A stretch of 64,000 nt of DNA from Coprobacter secundus (GCA_000803105.1 JTDA01000008.1:86760-150759); one strand, 5' to 3'; positions 18,013-27,939 are shown, counted from the first letter of the stretch. The notes: generated by a model from the sequence alone, not told the origin. A program made the numbers and translations.

Positions 18013-21000
18013 CTACGGTTCTGCTACCATTGATGAATAAGAATCATTGTCAATAGCATAAGGGCGAGGCCGGCTGTGCCGTTTGAAACTTTCAGCCTGT
18101 TCCAAAATCTCCTTGAATACCTCATCACGAATTTTAGGTGGATATCCTGCACGAGCCAACAGGACAATTACATTCATCTTCAATGTCGCCCGAAGGTCAG
18201 GACGGTTTAACCAATCTGACACATCCGACTGTTCCTCTACCATCGTTTTAATTTGCTTAGCCAACTCTGTCAATGTCTCATCTGGAAAGTTTTCAATGAA
18301 CTCATATTTTGTCGCCACTGATTTCAGAATATCAAAGAAAGCCTTTTCTTCAAATGACAATCCTATAGAATTGCCGGCAGTGCGTTCGCTTGCTACATCC
18401 TCCATAAGCCTTACCATCTCGCCAACGACATCATCAATCACATCGTTGGCAAGTGCTGCATCGTCTGAACGGTCATTGTATTTTTTGACAATATCCTCCA
18501 AGCGTTTCGTGAAGTCTATGCCTTTTTGCCTGTTGATTTTCCGTAACGATTCTATAACCTGTTTCAAAAGTTGCTCCATCAACTTGACTTTGGTGTTCTT
18601 GTAGGGAATTTGGTCAAGACGTTGCATGTATTCCGATGAAAGAAGGTCTATTTCTTCATCGGCAGCAACACCGATTTTAGTCACCTCTTCCACTGCTTCA
18701 GACATCAAGGCATCTTTCAGCATTTCGCTCACACGCTTATTCATCTTTACAGCATCCGGCGCATTCCCTCTCGTCAGTTTAGAGATTATGGAACGGATGG
18801 CCAACATAAAATGAATATCGTTGTCTTCCGCCTCTGTCAGATGTTCTGAGTTGCAGCATATATCATACGCACCTTTCATCTTTTTACAGTGTCGCATAAA
18901 ACGAGTTTCAAGTTTTTTGGTATGTTGAATGTATTCTGCTCCCGTTTGAAGAATGCCTAACTGTTCAAGAGGCGTTCCAATGAAATAGCCAGACCAGTCA
19001 AAAGCATGAAACATCCGCTTAATCACATCCAATTCGTCCTTAACCACTTTTACCGCTTCTTCAACAGTTTCGAGGTCCGGACCATCGACTTCTCCATTTC
19101 CGCCATATTGATGAAGCGCCTCATTCATCTGCCGCTTTATGCCGAGATAATCAACCACAAGCCCTTTCTCTTTTCCGGGATAAACACGATTAACACGAGA
19201 TATGGTCTGAATCAACGTGTGCATTTGTAAAGGTTTGAAGCAGTACATCGTATCAAGGCTCGGTACGTCAAAGCCAGTTATCCACATATCCACAACAATC
19301 GCAATCTTAAAATTGCTTTTCTCTTCTTTGAACTGTTTGTCCAACGTTTTCCGGTATTCATCATTGCCGAGCAGATTATAAAGTTCGTCAGAATCATTAT
19401 CCGTGTCGCGAGTGATGACCATAGCAATACGCGGCATCGGCTTGATTTCTTTGCGTTCCTTCTCCGAAAGAGTTTCCCCTTCAATACATTCTTTGATTTC
19501 CGCCCATTCCGGTCGTAAATGGATAATCGCCTGATAGAGGTTCCAAGCAATGGAACGACTGCTACACACAATCATAGCTTTACCCAACACCGTTGAACCT
19601 TCCTCAATCCGTTTTTCGTAGTGTTCCACCATATCCCGGGCTATTTTGGCTAGTAAATCAGGGTCATTCAGGATAACATCAATTCGCGTCATCATTTTCT
19701 TGCTCTCCTCTATCTGATAGTCACCTGATCCTTCTTGCTTACATTGGTCATAGAAAAGCTCTATTTCCTTCACCTTAGCCGAGTCAATCATGATTTTAGC
19801 AGCACGACCTTCATAGACTATCTTACGAGTGATCTCATCCGCAACCGCTTCGGTCATGGTGTAACGGTCTACAATCGGGCCAAACACATCCAGCGTATTA
19901 TCAAGCGGTGTTCCCGTAAATCCTACGTATGTAGCATTCGGAAGAGAATCGCGCAGATACTTGGCAAAACCATAATGATGCTTTACACCCTTTTCCGTGA
20001 TAGTTGTTTTCTGCCCTAAACCGGCTTGTGAACGATGAGCCTCATCGGATATACAGATAATGTTTGCACGATTGCTCAATAAGCCTGTGCTTTCCTCGAA
20101 TTTCTGAATCGTTGTCAGATAAACGCCTCCGGCAGTACGCTTTTCAAGGTGTTCTTTAAGTTTCTCCCGACTTTCTACTTGAACGATTGTCTTGTCTCCA
20201 ATGAATTTGGTAGCATTTAAAAACGACTTAGACAACTGATCATCAAGGTCTGTACGGTCTGTTATCAGAACAATGGTAGGACTGCTCAATTTTTTGGAAC
20301 GCATCAGTTGTCGGGCAAGAAATAACATGGTGTACGACTTACCGCACCCTGTAGCTCCGAAATATGTGCCCCCTTTTCCATCACCATCAAGATTCAATCG
20401 TGAATGTTTCAGAATGTTATTGAACAGTTGAGTGGTAGCAAAATACTGCGGATAGCGGCACACGATTTTATCCTCGTCCTTGGGAGTATCTGGCAAATAG
20501 ATAAAGTTATGCAATACATCAAGCAGGCGTTCCTTTCTGAACAATCCGCGCATCATCGTGAACATAGTATCAAAAGCACCATCAAGAATAGAATCCGTAG
20601 CTTCCACCTTATGCCATCCGTAAAAGAACTCATATGGTGCAAAAAGTGAACCGATTTTATTGTTCACGCCATCGCTGATTACTACAAACGCATTATAGCG
20701 GAACAATTTAGGTATGTCACGCCTATAACGCACCGTCAGTTGCTTGAAAGCGTTTTCTATTGTGGTATTTTGCTTGATGGCATTTTTAAATTCAAGTACC
20801 ACCAAAGGCAGACCATTAACAAATACAATACCGTCAGGAATACGATGGTGCTCACCGTCAATGGCAAACTGATTGACGAACTTGAAGAGATTGTTTTTCC
20901 CAAATTCGGTATAGTCAATGGGATAAATATGAAGATGTGGTAACTTAGGATTGGTTCGCTTCAACGAAAAGCCCTCTTGCAGAAGTCGCAACGCTTCCAT

Positions 21001-21240
21001 ATTCTCTGCATACACGCCACCGCCGTCCGAAGTTTCCAATCTGGCAATTGCCCGACTGATTTCATCCTCGGTGATATGGTCGGCTTCATATTTTTTCCGC
21101 AGATAAAGGCGCAAATCATCGTAGAGAATAACATCCCGTGTATCACGAGAAATGCTTTCTCCATACACATAGTCGTAACCTTCTTTCTTGAAAAGCTCGA
21201 CAAATGCCTGCTCTAATTGTGATTCACTGAAGTATGGCAT
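18013..21240 (-). CDS. hsdR: Type I restriction enzyme subunit R (HsdR)
   Basis: HsdR is the motor and nuclease subunit of a type I restriction complex. The 1075-aa protein has an N-terminal nuclease domain with the PD-(D/E)XK residues in DGIVFVNGLPLVVLEFKN (about 137-155). Walker A is FGATGCGKSY near 297, the DEAH box is ISDEAHRSQAG near 400, and a helicase motif VI-like QTISRVNRVYPGKEKG follows. The C-terminal region should contact HsdM/HsdS. It is separated from the OLD-type gene by only 2 bp, which places that gene inside the hsd operon. It appears intact. Confidence 0.94.
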   Translation of the reverse strand: MPYFSESQLEQAFVELFKKEGYDYVYGESISRDTRDVILYDDLRLYLRKKYEADHITEDEISRAIARLETSDGGGVYAENMEALRLLQEGFSLKRTNPKLPHLHIYPIDYTEFGKNNLFKFVNQFAIDGEHHRIPDGIVFVNGLPLVVLEFKNAIKQNTTIENAFKQLTVRYRRDIPKLFRYNAFVVISDGVNNKIGSLFAPYEFFYGWHKVEATDSILDGAFDTMFTMMRGLFRKERLLDVLHNFIYLPDTPKDEDKIVCRYPQYFATTQLFNNILKHSRLNLDGDGKGGTYFGATGCGKSYTMLFLARQLMRSKKLSSPTIVLITDRTDLDDQLSKSFLNATKFIGDKTIVQVESREKLKEHLEKRTAGGVYLTTIQKFEESTGLLSNRANIICISDEAHRSQAGLGQKTTITEKGVKHHYGFAKYLRDSLPNATYVGFTGTPLDNTLDVFGPIVDRYTMTEAVADEITRKIVYEGRAAKIMIDSAKVKEIELFYDQCKQEGSGDYQIEESKKMMTRIDVILNDPDLLAKIARDMVEHYEKRIEEGSTVLGKAMIVCSSRSIAWNLYQAIIHLRPEWAEIKECIEGETLSEKERKEIKPMPRIAMVITRDTDNDSDELYNLLGNDEYRKTLDKQFKEEKSNFKIAIVVDMWITGFDVPSLDTMYCFKPLQMHTLIQTISRVNRVYPGKEKGLVVDYLGIKRQMNEALHQYGGNGEVDGPDLETVEEAVKVVKDELDVIKRMFHAFDWSGYFIGTPLEQLGILQTGAEYIQHTKKLETRFMRHCKKMKGAYDICCNSEHLTEAEDNDIHFMLAIRSIISKLTRGNAPDAVKMNKRVSEMLKDALMSEAVEEVTKIGVAADEEIDLLSSEYMQRLDQIPYKNTKVKLMEQLLKQVIESLRKINRQKGIDFTKRLEDIVKKYNDRSDDAALANDVIDDVVGEMVRLMEDVASERTAGNSIGLSFEEKAFFDILKSVATKYEFIENFPDETLTELAKQIKTMVEEQSDVSDWLNRPDLRATLKMNVIVLLARAGYPPKIRDEVFKEILEQAESFKRHSRPRPYAIDNDSYSSMVAEP

Positions 21241-21242
21241 AC

Positions 21243-23201
21243 CTATAATTCTGATAACATCTTAATTTTTTCAAGAATAGGTCGGAAATTTTCCCAACTT
21301 TCATTACTTATATTTATTATATTATTTACAACAGCATTAGCAAAATCTTCCTTTTTTGCCAACAAATTGTTATCGTTCTCATCATAAACGGCTTGCCCTC
21401 CATTATTTTCTATAATTTTGTCTTTGCCTTTACCATCCGGCATTAGCAAAGACCAATTTACATTTTCATTATGTAGCATAGAACGTTTTGTAAACTCTGA
21501 GCCAAAGAACAATCTATGACCAACTTCATCTATAGGTGACTTTATTTCTTCGTCTGAGAACAAATATTCTATTGATATTTTCACTTGTTCCCTTATTTTT
21601 CTATCTTTAGGTATAGGTATACAAAATGCATATACTCTATTTCCATAATCTTTATAATTCCCTTCACCTATATCCAACTTTTTTACTATTGAATCAATAT
21701 CCCTATCAAATATCCCAATAACAGGAAATGATTTCCTTATTTTACATAACTGTTCCAACATTTTCTGTAGATTTGAATCACCATCAGGTTGTTGGTCTGG
21801 ATGTATGACATCAAAATCTATATCATTAAGCCCTAAGAATTCCTTTGCTTTTTGAATAAATTTAATATCCGTTTTTCCTTCAGTTATTACTAAAGGCTTT
21901 TTCATTTCTTCAAGAGTGCCTTCCAATTGGTGATATTTCTTGGCAAATTGGTTATTCTCATTCACCATCATATTGTAGACTTCTTTATATAAAGCATTAT
22001 TTGTTGGAGAACAGGTAATGCCATTATTATCCAAATCTATTATTTGAGAACGCTCTATTGAAATATCTGCAAGCCCCATATTTAAGAATGGAGAATGAGA
22101 ACTAATGATAAACTGAATATTAGGGAATAGATTAAACAGCTCAGGCAATATTTCTTTTTGAAGTTTAATATGAAGGTGCATATCAACCTCATCAATCAAC
22201 ACAATTCCAGCAATTTGGCTAAGTTGTATATTATTCCTAATTTTATCTCCTTGTCTCAAAATTTCACCAAACAAGCTTAATAGAGCCAATTCTCCAGAAG
22301 AAAGACAAAAAAGATTTGGTGAAATTGGATATGAAACACCTTGCTTATCATCATACATGATAGAAATTCGTTGTCCTCCATTATGTCTTTTTCCTATTCC
22401 AAAACGAATATGTCTATCAGGGTATTTTGATGATAGAGTAGATGATAATATGTGATTCAAATTTTGAAAAATTACACTTTCCGGAGTTATATCCAGTCTT
22501 TGGGTTTGTCCTGTTGATAGTTTGATTTCTTGTACTTGTTTATAATTAATCCAATCTAACACAACATCCATTATCCAATTTGCTAAAGTCCCTATTCCAG
22601 AAGTAACTTCAATTGGATTTGCGAGATATCCATTAAATTCTGAATCTACATTAAACTTTACAGAAAATTTATATGGATCATTCAAATAATAAGGTTGTTC
22701 ATATCTATAGGAAGGAAAATAAGTTAAAATATTATTACTGAAAATTGAAATAGCCTTTTCCTTATTTAGATTCTCTGAAAAAACTTTTGCACAATTATTA
22801 TTTTGTAACTTATCCTTAATTCGATCAAATGGAATTGAATTTACTATTTGAATTTCATTTTTATAATTCTCGTCTGTTAAATCATTTCCTCTACAATCAA
22901 CATAGTCAATGGTTTCATTGTCAACATTAAATCTGAAATAAGCAATAGAATACTTTGAGGTATCAAGTTGAAATATAGAAGAAGAAAATCTATAGAATTT
23001 ATTTTCTTTACCTTCAAAAGAGCCTGTATAATACGGTTTTGCCATTTCATAAAACGCATCAACAACATGAGAAAGAAGCGTAGTCTTACCTTTCCCATTA
23101 ATTGCAGACAAAACATTTATACCTCCTTCTTTGAAGTCAAACTCGATATGTTCAAATGGAGCACGATTTACAAATATTGCTTTTACTAAACTAAATGACA
23201 T
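21243..23201 (-). CDS. OLD-type ATPase with C-terminal TOPRIM domain, inside the hsd operon
   Basis: This 652-aa protein joins an ABC-type ATPase to a TOPRIM nuclease domain, the OLD-family arrangement. Walker A is SAINGKGKTTLL (32-43), the signature is CLSSGELALLSLFGEI, Walker B is GIVLIDEVDMHLH, and the switch is FIISSHSPFL. The TOPRIM part has ITEGKTD (Glu441) and GIFDRD (Asp499, Asp501), then FCIPIP and ISIEYLF. OLD nucleases act in phage defence, alone or with a helicase as in Gabija. It sits 5 bp after hsdS and 2 bp before hsdR, so its expression is tied to the restriction system. Confidence 0.85.
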   Translation of the reverse strand: MSFSLVKAIFVNRAPFEHIEFDFKEGGINVLSAINGKGKTTLLSHVVDAFYEMAKPYYTGSFEGKENKFYRFSSSIFQLDTSKYSIAYFRFNVDNETIDYVDCRGNDLTDENYKNEIQIVNSIPFDRIKDKLQNNNCAKVFSENLNKEKAISIFSNNILTYFPSYRYEQPYYLNDPYKFSVKFNVDSEFNGYLANPIEVTSGIGTLANWIMDVVLDWINYKQVQEIKLSTGQTQRLDITPESVIFQNLNHILSSTLSSKYPDRHIRFGIGKRHNGGQRISIMYDDKQGVSYPISPNLFCLSSGELALLSLFGEILRQGDKIRNNIQLSQIAGIVLIDEVDMHLHIKLQKEILPELFNLFPNIQFIISSHSPFLNMGLADISIERSQIIDLDNNGITCSPTNNALYKEVYNMMVNENNQFAKKYHQLEGTLEEMKKPLVITEGKTDIKFIQKAKEFLGLNDIDFDVIHPDQQPDGDSNLQKMLEQLCKIRKSFPVIGIFDRDIDSIVKKLDIGEGNYKDYGNRVYAFCIPIPKDRKIREQVKISIEYLFSDEEIKSPIDEVGHRLFFGSEFTKRSMLHNENVNWSLLMPDGKGKDKIIENNGGQAVYDENDNNLLAKKEDFANAVVNNIINISNESWENFRPILEKIKMLSEL

Positions 23202-23205
23202 GACT

Positions 23206-24285
23206 TTAATAATTTATTGTACCCATCTTTGATAAAACCAAAGATTGTAATTCGGTTAATACTCCTATTTCTTTTCTTTTCTGAATATTCTCTATTTCGA
23301 TAACTTCAGCTATTTTATTAAAATGCAGAATTGCGTCACGCGTTGGTATGACACAATCAAGCTGGGTTAGAATCGTTTGTGTTAACAAAGGTTGGCTAGA
23401 CCCTTCACTTTTGCTATTTAAATTAAGGGTACTCAAAAGCCAATAAAGATAATATAATGCTCCGTTTTTGGCGACAGTCATCATCGCATTATCATTAACC
23501 CAGCATTTCTCTCGTTCTATTTGAATGTTTCCGCAATTAGCTCCAACCCTACCAATTACTATTATATTTACGGCATTATGGGAATTATGCCTCCCAACAA
23601 TACCATTTCCACCATATACAGGAATTTCACCATTTATTGGTTGTATAGCTTTCCCATTCTTAAAAGCAGCAACATCACCCAATGTTCCTATTTGCCATCC
23701 CTCAGGAAGATTCTCTACATCAACATTATCCACAAAAATCTTGCGATAGATAGTCTGGGTAGTTTCTTCAAGTGCAGCAATCAATCGGCGATTGTTCTCT
23801 ACCTGTCGCTCTATTGCCTGATATTCGGCTACAATCTTTCGTTGTTCATCGATCGAAGGAACTGGCAACAAGATTTCACACATTTCGCTCCATTCAAAAA
23901 CTTCACGTGCCGAGCCATGCGATTTGAAACGGGCATATCTGTCGAATTCCGGTCTACGAAACCACATCATCAGGTATTCCGGCAATAATTCTGTTTCGTC
24001 AATGACTTCAAAAACAGTATAAGCCTGTGAAATAATACAAGGAGATTCTCCCTCATACAAAGCAATTGTTATTTTATCTCCATTGCGAGAAGTTATAGGA
24101 ACATAGCCAAACTGTCGAGGTTGGACTATTTTATATGTACTCATATCAGTCCCCGTTGTATTTGCAATGGATGTGATAAACTGCTTAGCAATGCTTAAAC
24201 CAAGCAGTTTATTTACAACCAAGTCTCGATTGCGCACATCAACTTGCCGGATATAATTACCCAATCTTTTATAATTCGATTTCAT
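23206..24285 (-). CDS. hsdS: Type I restriction enzyme specificity subunit (HsdS)
   Basis: HsdS recognises the two halves of the target DNA site. The 359-aa protein has two target-recognition domains, each followed by a helical spacer. The first spacer is IPLPVPSIDEQ-type (VPSIDEQRKIVAEYQAIERQ, near 135-160) and the second is VIPTRDAILHFNKIAEVIE near the C-terminus. The second domain starts NLPEGWQIGTLGDVAAFKNG, as usual. I chose the ATG at 24285 (MKSNYKRLGNYI), which overlaps the hsdM end by 17 bp. Only one hsdS is present and I saw no second copy or recombinase in this operon, so shuffling is not suggested. Confidence 0.93.
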   Translation of the reverse strand: MKSNYKRLGNYIRQVDVRNRDLVVNKLLGLSIAKQFITSIANTTGTDMSTYKIVQPRQFGYVPITSRNGDKITIALYEGESPCIISQAYTVFEVIDETELLPEYLMMWFRRPEFDRYARFKSHGSAREVFEWSEMCEILLPVPSIDEQRKIVAEYQAIERQVENNRRLIAALEETTQTIYRKIFVDNVDVENLPEGWQIGTLGDVAAFKNGKAIQPINGEIPVYGGNGIVGRHNSHNAVNIIVIGRVGANCGNIQIEREKCWVNDNAMMTVAKNGALYYLYWLLSTLNLNSKSEGSSQPLLTQTILTQLDCVIPTRDAILHFNKIAEVIEIENIQKRKEIGVLTELQSLVLSKMGTINY

Positions 24286-25861
24286 AACCCAATGATTTAA
24301 AAACATTAAGTACTGATTCTCGACTTTTGGCTTCTTGACGAAGGATGTCGGCAAGTTCCGATTGAAGTTCCTTCATGCGTGTGTCATAATCCACCGACTC
24401 ATCCCGATTGACAAATTCGATGTATTTGGAGGGGACCAACGAGAAACCTTTGTCTGCAATTCCTCCATCTTCACCAACACTTACCGATTTACAGAACTCC
24501 GGTATATCGGTATAGGTTTCTGTATGACCCTCTCGCTGCCAGTTGTGGTAGGTATCGGCCACTTTACGAATATCCTCATCGGTGAAACGCACATATTTCT
24601 TTTCAAAGGGTTCGCCCATCTGGCGCATATCGATGAAAAGTATCTCCTTTTCACGGTCACGATAATGTATGTCTTCTCCGTTACGATTGACCAAACGACC
24701 TTTCTTATTCGCATTGATAATCCAAAGCGTAACGGAAATATCAGTAGAGTAAAAGAGGTTACGAGGCAGTATTACAATTGCTTCCACCAATCCGCGTTCA
24801 ATCATCTTGCGACGGATTTCTCCTTCTGTACCATCGGCACTCAGCGCACCGTTGGCCAAAATGAAACCTGCCACACCGTTGGACGAGAGTTTGCTCACCA
24901 TATTGAGAATCCAAGCATAGTTGGCATTAGAGGTAGGCGGCACGTCATAACCATCCCAACGAGGATCGTCCGTCAGTTGATTGTCCGCTCTCCAGTCTTT
25001 TTGGTTGAACGGAGGATTAGCCATAATGAAATCGGCTTTCAAATCTTTGTGACGGTCATCGGTAAAGGTGTTGGCGGCATAATCGCCCAAGTCGGCTGCG
25101 ATACCACGAATAGCAAGGTTCATCTTGGCCAGTTTAAAAGTGGTCTTGGTATATTCCTGTCCATACACCGACACCTTGCGACGATTGCCATGATGACTCT
25201 CCACAAACTTCATCGACTGCACAAACATACCGCCCGAACCGCAACAAGGGTCGTAGATTTTACCTTCGTAGGGTTCAATCATTTCGGCTATCAAATTGAC
25301 TATCGTTTTGGGCGTATAAAATTCCCCCTTACCTTTTCCTTCTTTAATGGCAAACTTGGATAGGAAATATTCATAAACACGTCCAATAATATCATTGCCG
25401 TCTGCGGATTCCAGAATCGTATCAAATCCATCAATCTTATCAAGCAATGAACCGAGTTTTTCCGCTTCTATACCCAACGAACTATAGTAGTTGTTGGGTA
25501 ATGCGCCACGCAAAGGCTTGTTTTCCTTCTCTATGTCAGAAAGAGCTTTATCTACAATAGATGCGATGTTGGGTTGCTTTGAATTTTCTTTAAGATACGG
25601 CCAACGGGCTGTTTCCGGCAAATAAAAAACATTCTTGGCCGCATAAAACTCCACATTATCCACAAAGTCTTCCAAACCGTCATTGACAATTTCCTGACGG
25701 CGTTTCTCAAAATGAAATCCGGCGTACTTCAAGAATATCAATGACAGGACAACATGTTTGTATTCGCTGGGTTCAATAGATCCACGCAGTGCATCGCATG
25801 CTTTCCAAAGTACTTCCTCCATTGGGAGATTGTCTTTCTTATTTATCGATTTCTTTGCCAT
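24269..25861 (-). CDS. hsdM: Type I restriction enzyme methylase subunit (HsdM)
   Basis: HsdM is the N6-adenine methyltransferase of the type I complex. The 530-aa protein has the N-terminal HsdM helical domain (LWKACDALRGSIEPSEYKHVVL). The AdoMet site is YDPCCGSGGMFVQS near 205-215 and the catalytic motif IV is MANPPFNQKDW near 282. It starts 8 bp after the AlbA_2 gene and overlaps hsdS at its end. Together with HsdS it would protect the host, and with HsdR it would cut unmodified DNA. Confidence 0.96.
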   Translation of the reverse strand: MAKKSINKKDNLPMEEVLWKACDALRGSIEPSEYKHVVLSLIFLKYAGFHFEKRRQEIVNDGLEDFVDNVEFYAAKNVFYLPETARWPYLKENSKQPNIASIVDKALSDIEKENKPLRGALPNNYYSSLGIEAEKLGSLLDKIDGFDTILESADGNDIIGRVYEYFLSKFAIKEGKGKGEFYTPKTIVNLIAEMIEPYEGKIYDPCCGSGGMFVQSMKFVESHHGNRRKVSVYGQEYTKTTFKLAKMNLAIRGIAADLGDYAANTFTDDRHKDLKADFIMANPPFNQKDWRADNQLTDDPRWDGYDVPPTSNANYAWILNMVSKLSSNGVAGFILANGALSADGTEGEIRRKMIERGLVEAIVILPRNLFYSTDISVTLWIINANKKGRLVNRNGEDIHYRDREKEILFIDMRQMGEPFEKKYVRFTDEDIRKVADTYHNWQREGHTETYTDIPEFCKSVSVGEDGGIADKGFSLVPSKYIEFVNRDESVDYDTRMKELQSELADILRQEAKSRESVLNVFKSLGYEIEL

Positions 25862-25869
25862 AATTCGTA

Positions 25870-27333
25870 TTATTTTGTTTCCCTAGAGGTTGATGAAAGG
25901 ATTTCCCAATGCCCCCCAAAACTTGGTCCAACTCGTTTGATAACATTCGCTGCTTTCATGCGTTCCAGTGTTATCCTCATTGCTTTTTCCGAGACTTCAC
26001 ATTGTTTTGCTAATGCAGAGATACTGATTTGTGGGTTTTCTGCAATAAGAGAAAGTATCTTGTTATGCCCCTGTTGTGCCCCTGTCATGCCCTTGTTATG
26101 CCCTAATTGGTCGGCTTCTGGTCGCTTCTGGTCGGCATGGTTAGTTCCTTGCCCTTCCTCCAAAACCTTCGCACAAACAGTTGCTTTCATGATAAAGGCA
26201 ACCAAGTTGTATTGTGGCTCACGGACACCCAAAGCCGAAAGTTCACGACACATACGGTCAACACCCTCACCGAACTCTTTTACATAATCGTAAGCTTTGA
26301 GGTATTCCGCAATTTTCGGATTGCGAGAGAAATGGGTATGACGAATGTTGTCAGTGCGAACAATGCCCGGCAACTTGCCTGGTGTTTCGAACACAAGACG
26401 GTCGTCGAACATCTTTATCTGAATTTCCGTGCCCTTAATACTGTAATCGCGATGGCAAACGGAGTTCACCACCATCTCTTGTATTACAAACTTGGGGTAT
26501 TCGCGGTCGGTTTTGAAGATACCGTCCTCTCCAAGATAGGAATGCTCCTTGACCTGCGTTTCAAGATATTCAACAGTTTTCTGGATCTGTTCAAGAATAC
26601 GACCATCGAAAGTAACATCTTTGATGACATTCATTTCACGTCCCACCTTTTCCTCTGTACCGAAATACTTGATAAAACGCACCCTTGCACGAGGAAAGAA
26701 TGTCTGAGGATGCTTGCCAAAAAGCAATATACAAGCTGCACTGACTTGCGGCACATCGCCTTTATAGGTCACAAAACCTTTGTTCTCTTGCAGATACTCC
26801 ATTACAGACTTGCCATAACCAATCCGCTGCATGTAGGCTTTGACTGCATCCATATCTATGTCATCAAGTGTGGCATCGTATGCTGTGGAATCCTCGTAAT
26901 AGCGTTCTCCTTTGTCGTACATGAGTTGCAAACGCTCATCAAAAGTCAGTTTGCGTGATTTGTCTCCTACACGCCAAAACACTTCATCAGCTTGATTCGC
27001 ATGAAGTCGCGGACTTGCAGGAATGTGCATCAACAATACACGGTTATCACGTCCCTCAGCATCCGTACAAGGCACATAATCCGTAGTGACAGAAACTGAT
27101 GGAACACAAAAATCCAAAGGTGTCCGCAATATATCATTGAGATGTTCCTTGTCTTGGTCAACACCCTCTACTCTGCGAGTCTTGTCGGATATACCCACAG
27201 CAATCATTCCACCATCTGCATTCGCCATAGCTACTATGATAGTGGCAAGGTGCTTAGGCTCAATGAGGATACTTTTACAGTCAAAAGTCTGACCTTCCTG
27301 CATATGCCGTATTTCTTCAATTGTATATTTCAT
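25870..27333 (-). CDS. AlbA_2-domain ATP-binding regulator-like protein with C-terminal HTH
   Basis: The protein starts with the AlbA_2 (divergent AAA-4, putative DNA-binding) domain (EGQTFDCKSILIEPKHLA, then GGMIAVGISDKTR). A GHKL-like HATPase_c_4 segment follows (VQEMVVNSVCHRDYS near 290, GRLPGI-type loop and GEGVDRMC near 360). After a low-complexity linker with repeated GHNKG/GHNKI it ends in a winged HTH (ISALAKQCEVSEKAMRITLERM). Such proteins often precede type I restriction genes; a regulatory role is likely but unproved. The ATG at 27333 is 5 bp after the XRE stop and is preferred to the start at 27360. Confidence 0.8.
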   Translation of the reverse strand: MKYTIEEIRHMQEGQTFDCKSILIEPKHLATIIVAMANADGGMIAVGISDKTRRVEGVDQDKEHLNDILRTPLDFCVPSVSVTTDYVPCTDAEGRDNRVLLMHIPASPRLHANQADEVFWRVGDKSRKLTFDERLQLMYDKGERYYEDSTAYDATLDDIDMDAVKAYMQRIGYGKSVMEYLQENKGFVTYKGDVPQVSAACILLFGKHPQTFFPRARVRFIKYFGTEEKVGREMNVIKDVTFDGRILEQIQKTVEYLETQVKEHSYLGEDGIFKTDREYPKFVIQEMVVNSVCHRDYSIKGTEIQIKMFDDRLVFETPGKLPGIVRTDNIRHTHFSRNPKIAEYLKAYDYVKEFGEGVDRMCRELSALGVREPQYNLVAFIMKATVCAKVLEEGQGTNHADQKRPEADQLGHNKGMTGAQQGHNKILSLIAENPQISISALAKQCEVSEKAMRITLERMKAANVIKRVGPSFGGHWEILSSTSRETK

Positions 27334-27338
27334 ATCCT

Positions 27339-27545
27339 CTATTCTTCTTTTGTATGGCAAATGAGTCTGTGAATATCTACATCCAGAACTTCTGCTATCC
27401 GTGCCAATGTGTATAAATCAGGCTGTGCATGATTGTTGCACCATTTGGAAACCGTAGCCGGATCTTTCTGCAATGTCTTAGCGAGCCACTTACTCATGAT
27501 ACCCTTTTCTGCCAATACTGCCTTTATACAGTTCAAATTCGCCAT
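27339..27545 (-). CDS. XRE-family transcriptional regulator
   Basis: This 68-aa Cro/C1-type HTH protein has the core KWLAKTLQKDPATVSKW and the tail LYTLARIAEVLDVDIHRLI. I chose the ATG at 27545 because a well-placed promoter box lies just upstream and the family start is equivalent; the longer frame from 27608 runs through the promoter. As first gene of the operon leading into AlbA_2 and hsdMS, it is likely to control the restriction genes, in the manner of restriction-system controller proteins. Confidence 0.85.
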   Translation of the reverse strand: MANLNCIKAVLAEKGIMSKWLAKTLQKDPATVSKWCNNHAQPDLYTLARIAEVLDVDIHRLICHTKEE

Positions 27546-27575
27546 ATTGTATTCAATTATAAATTGCGTTAAATG

Positions 27576-27607
27576 CAAAATTACATATTTTATTTGGTTC
27601 GCAAGCA
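27576..27607 (-). promoter_or_regulatory. Promoter of the XRE-AlbA_2-hsd operon
   Basis: On the minus strand, TAATTTTG (27576-27583) matches TAnnTTTG and lies 30 bp before the XRE start. A TTG about 18 bp further upstream could serve as the -33 element. Confidence 0.6.
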
Positions 27608-27690
27608 TGATCGAAGAAATAAAATCCTATATCATAGTATTATGGCAAAAGAATTTAATGAAAAGTGATGTGAGAATGGGATTTATTTGC

Positions 27691-27698
27691 TAATTTTG
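27691..27698 (+). promoter_or_regulatory. -7 box of a short divergent transcript
   Basis: TAATTTTG on the plus strand is divergent from the XRE promoter and 31 bp before a 43-codon frame. Together with the terminator at 27898-27939 it outlines a transcript of roughly 230 nt. Confidence 0.45.
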
Positions 27699-27729
27699 CA
27701 TTGCTTTTGAGACAATATAAACATTAACA

Positions 27730-27861
27730 ATGCAAAGAAACAGAATGAACATATTATCTATAACAACCGCAATTCAGAGCAATAAACGCACTGAATCTGT
27801 GTCGAGTGTTCATGTTTCACGTATTGAACCTCGTTTAGTAAATACTTTCCAACGAACATAG
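27730..27861 (+). CDS. Possible small protein (43 aa) or part of a small RNA
   Basis: This frame starts with MQRNRMNILSITTA and ends VNTFQRT, is basic, and has no domain I know. It is framed by a promoter box 31 bp upstream and a hairpin terminator 37 bp downstream, and nothing else is encoded in the unit. It could encode a small peptide, or the region could act as an RNA. It is divergent from the XRE regulator of the restriction operon, a position where antitoxin-like or regulatory RNAs would fit. The evidence is weak. Confidence 0.35.
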   Translation: MQRNRMNILSITTAIQSNKRTESVSSVHVSRIEPRLVNTFQRT

Positions 27862-27897
27862 CGAGTACATTATTGTACTTTGAGAGAATAGAAACTG

Positions 27898-27939
27898 AAT
27901 AGTTGGAGAGTCCTTACCAAACTTTCCAACTATTTTGTT
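27898..27939 (+). terminator. Terminator of the short unit
   Basis: AATAGTTGGA pairs with TCCAACTATT (27925-27934) and is followed by TTTGTTTG. Confidence 0.7.

Noticed and set aside
24335..25363. Long plus-strand frame (342 codons) inside hsdM
   Set aside because: It is an antisense shadow of the well-supported hsdM coding sequence, with His/Phe/Thr-rich translation typical of such shadows.
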